Under the pieces are notes generated by a model, which was given only the letters and a program-made list of their open reading frames with translations, did not search any database and was not told the origin of the DNA. A program made the translations under genes and the position numbers. Below, in pieces: positions 4,872-5,162 of a stretch of DNA of 5,162 nucleotides. Position 1 is the stretch's first letter. Each line of letters starts with the position of its first letter. Origin of the DNA: Candidatus Methanomethylophilaceae archaeon (GTDB taxonomy: Archaea > Thermoplasmatota > Thermoplasmata > Methanomassiliicoccales > Methanomethylophilaceae); contig JAEDJU010000103.1 of assembly GCA_016296195.1 (NCBI GenBank), positions 1-5,162 of the forward strand, in the 5' to 3' direction.

Positions 4872-5162
4872 TCAGATCTTCGCCTTTGCCTTCCTGGTGG
4901 TCTCGGATGCGGACTCTCCGTAGATGTCTGCTCCGATCTTGTCGGCGTAGGCCTGTGTGACGGGTGCTCCTCCGACCATGACAGTGACCTTGTCCCTGAG
5001 TCCGTCGGCCTTGAGCATATCGATGATGTCCTTCTGGACGGTCATGGTGGTGGTCATGAGAGCGGACATTCCGCAGAAGGTGCATCCTCCCTTGACCTCG
5101 TCGACGAACTTCTGCTTGGGGACATCCCTTCCGAGGTCGTGGACCTCGAAACCGGCGCACTG
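4872..5162 (-). CDS. mtbC: Dimethylamine corrinoid protein MtbC, C-terminal 96 residues
   Basis: The frame is open from the window edge to TGA at 4872-4874; the N-terminal cap domain and the cobalt-binding DxHxxG motif lie outside. What is seen is the second half of the B12-binding fold: AGFEVHDLGRDVPKQKFVDE, the SALMTTTM turn (the S-x-L part of the fold), QKDIIDMLKADGLRDKV, and VMVGGAPVTQAYADKIGADIYG containing the Gly-Gly nucleotide-tail motif, then a short Lys/Ala tail. MtbC carries the corrinoid that MtbB methylates and that MtbA demethylates to form methyl-CoM. The MtbC assignment over MtmC or MttC rests on its place directly before mtbB and on SALMTTTM/GGAPVTQ similarity. Family members are about 210 residues, so somewhat under half is present. 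Odd: the strand before SALMTTTM reads GGCTFCGM, placing a CxxC pair where I expect small hydrophobic or acidic residues; C2 of the fragment is a third Cys. Confidence 0.9.
   Translation of the reverse strand, partial: QCAGFEVHDLGRDVPKQKFVDEVKGGCTFCGMSALMTTTMTVQKDIIDMLKADGLRDKVTVMVGGAPVTQAYADKIGADIYGESASETTRKAKAKI

Overview
The window most likely comes from a methylotrophic methanogenic archaeon of the Methanomassiliicoccales type. The right-hand third carries a dimethylamine-specific corrinoid protein (mtbC, partial) followed by dimethylamine methyltransferase (mtbB). The mtbB reading frame is continuous only if an in-frame UAG is read as pyrrolysine. Other archaeal signs are TATA boxes upstream of three genes, two apparently leaderless genes, SD sequences of the GGTGA/GGAG type, and a small membrane protein of the DUF5654 family. 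The order is an inference: Methanosarcinaceae also use MtbB, but the high G+C and codon use fit Methanomassiliicoccales better. Every complete gene ends in TGA, as expected where UAG is a sense codon.

Layout, left to right. (1) Positions 1-1623, minus strand, hold a compact three-gene set read right to left: a Lys-rich protein of about 116 aa with a SHOCT-like tail, a PPC/DUF296 putative DNA-binding protein, and the first 270 residues of an 'ABC class' P-loop ATPase cut by the window edge. Gaps are 11 and 1 nt, so they are probably co-transcribed. (2) About 120 bp of divergent promoter region separates this set from (3) a plus-strand gene at 1744-2904, a six-helix membrane protein with a C-terminal Schlafen-type AlbA_2 domain. 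(4) A DUF5654 gene (2907-3176, minus) converges on it with a 2-bp gap, and both stop codons lie in a short palindrome. (5) Positions 3177-3441 hold a promoter, an 11-bp inverted repeat bracketing about 118 bp, a perfect 6-bp hairpin and a doubtful 24-codon ORF. (6) Positions 3442-5162, minus, hold mtbC then mtbB.

MtbB moves a methyl group from dimethylamine to the Co(I) corrinoid on MtbC. In the known pathway MtbA then passes it to coenzyme M for methanogenesis; mtbA and the pyl genes are not in the window. The left-hand genes have no evident link to methylamine metabolism. The least described material is the membrane AlbA_2 protein, the PPC/ATPase set and the structured spacer downstream of mtbB.
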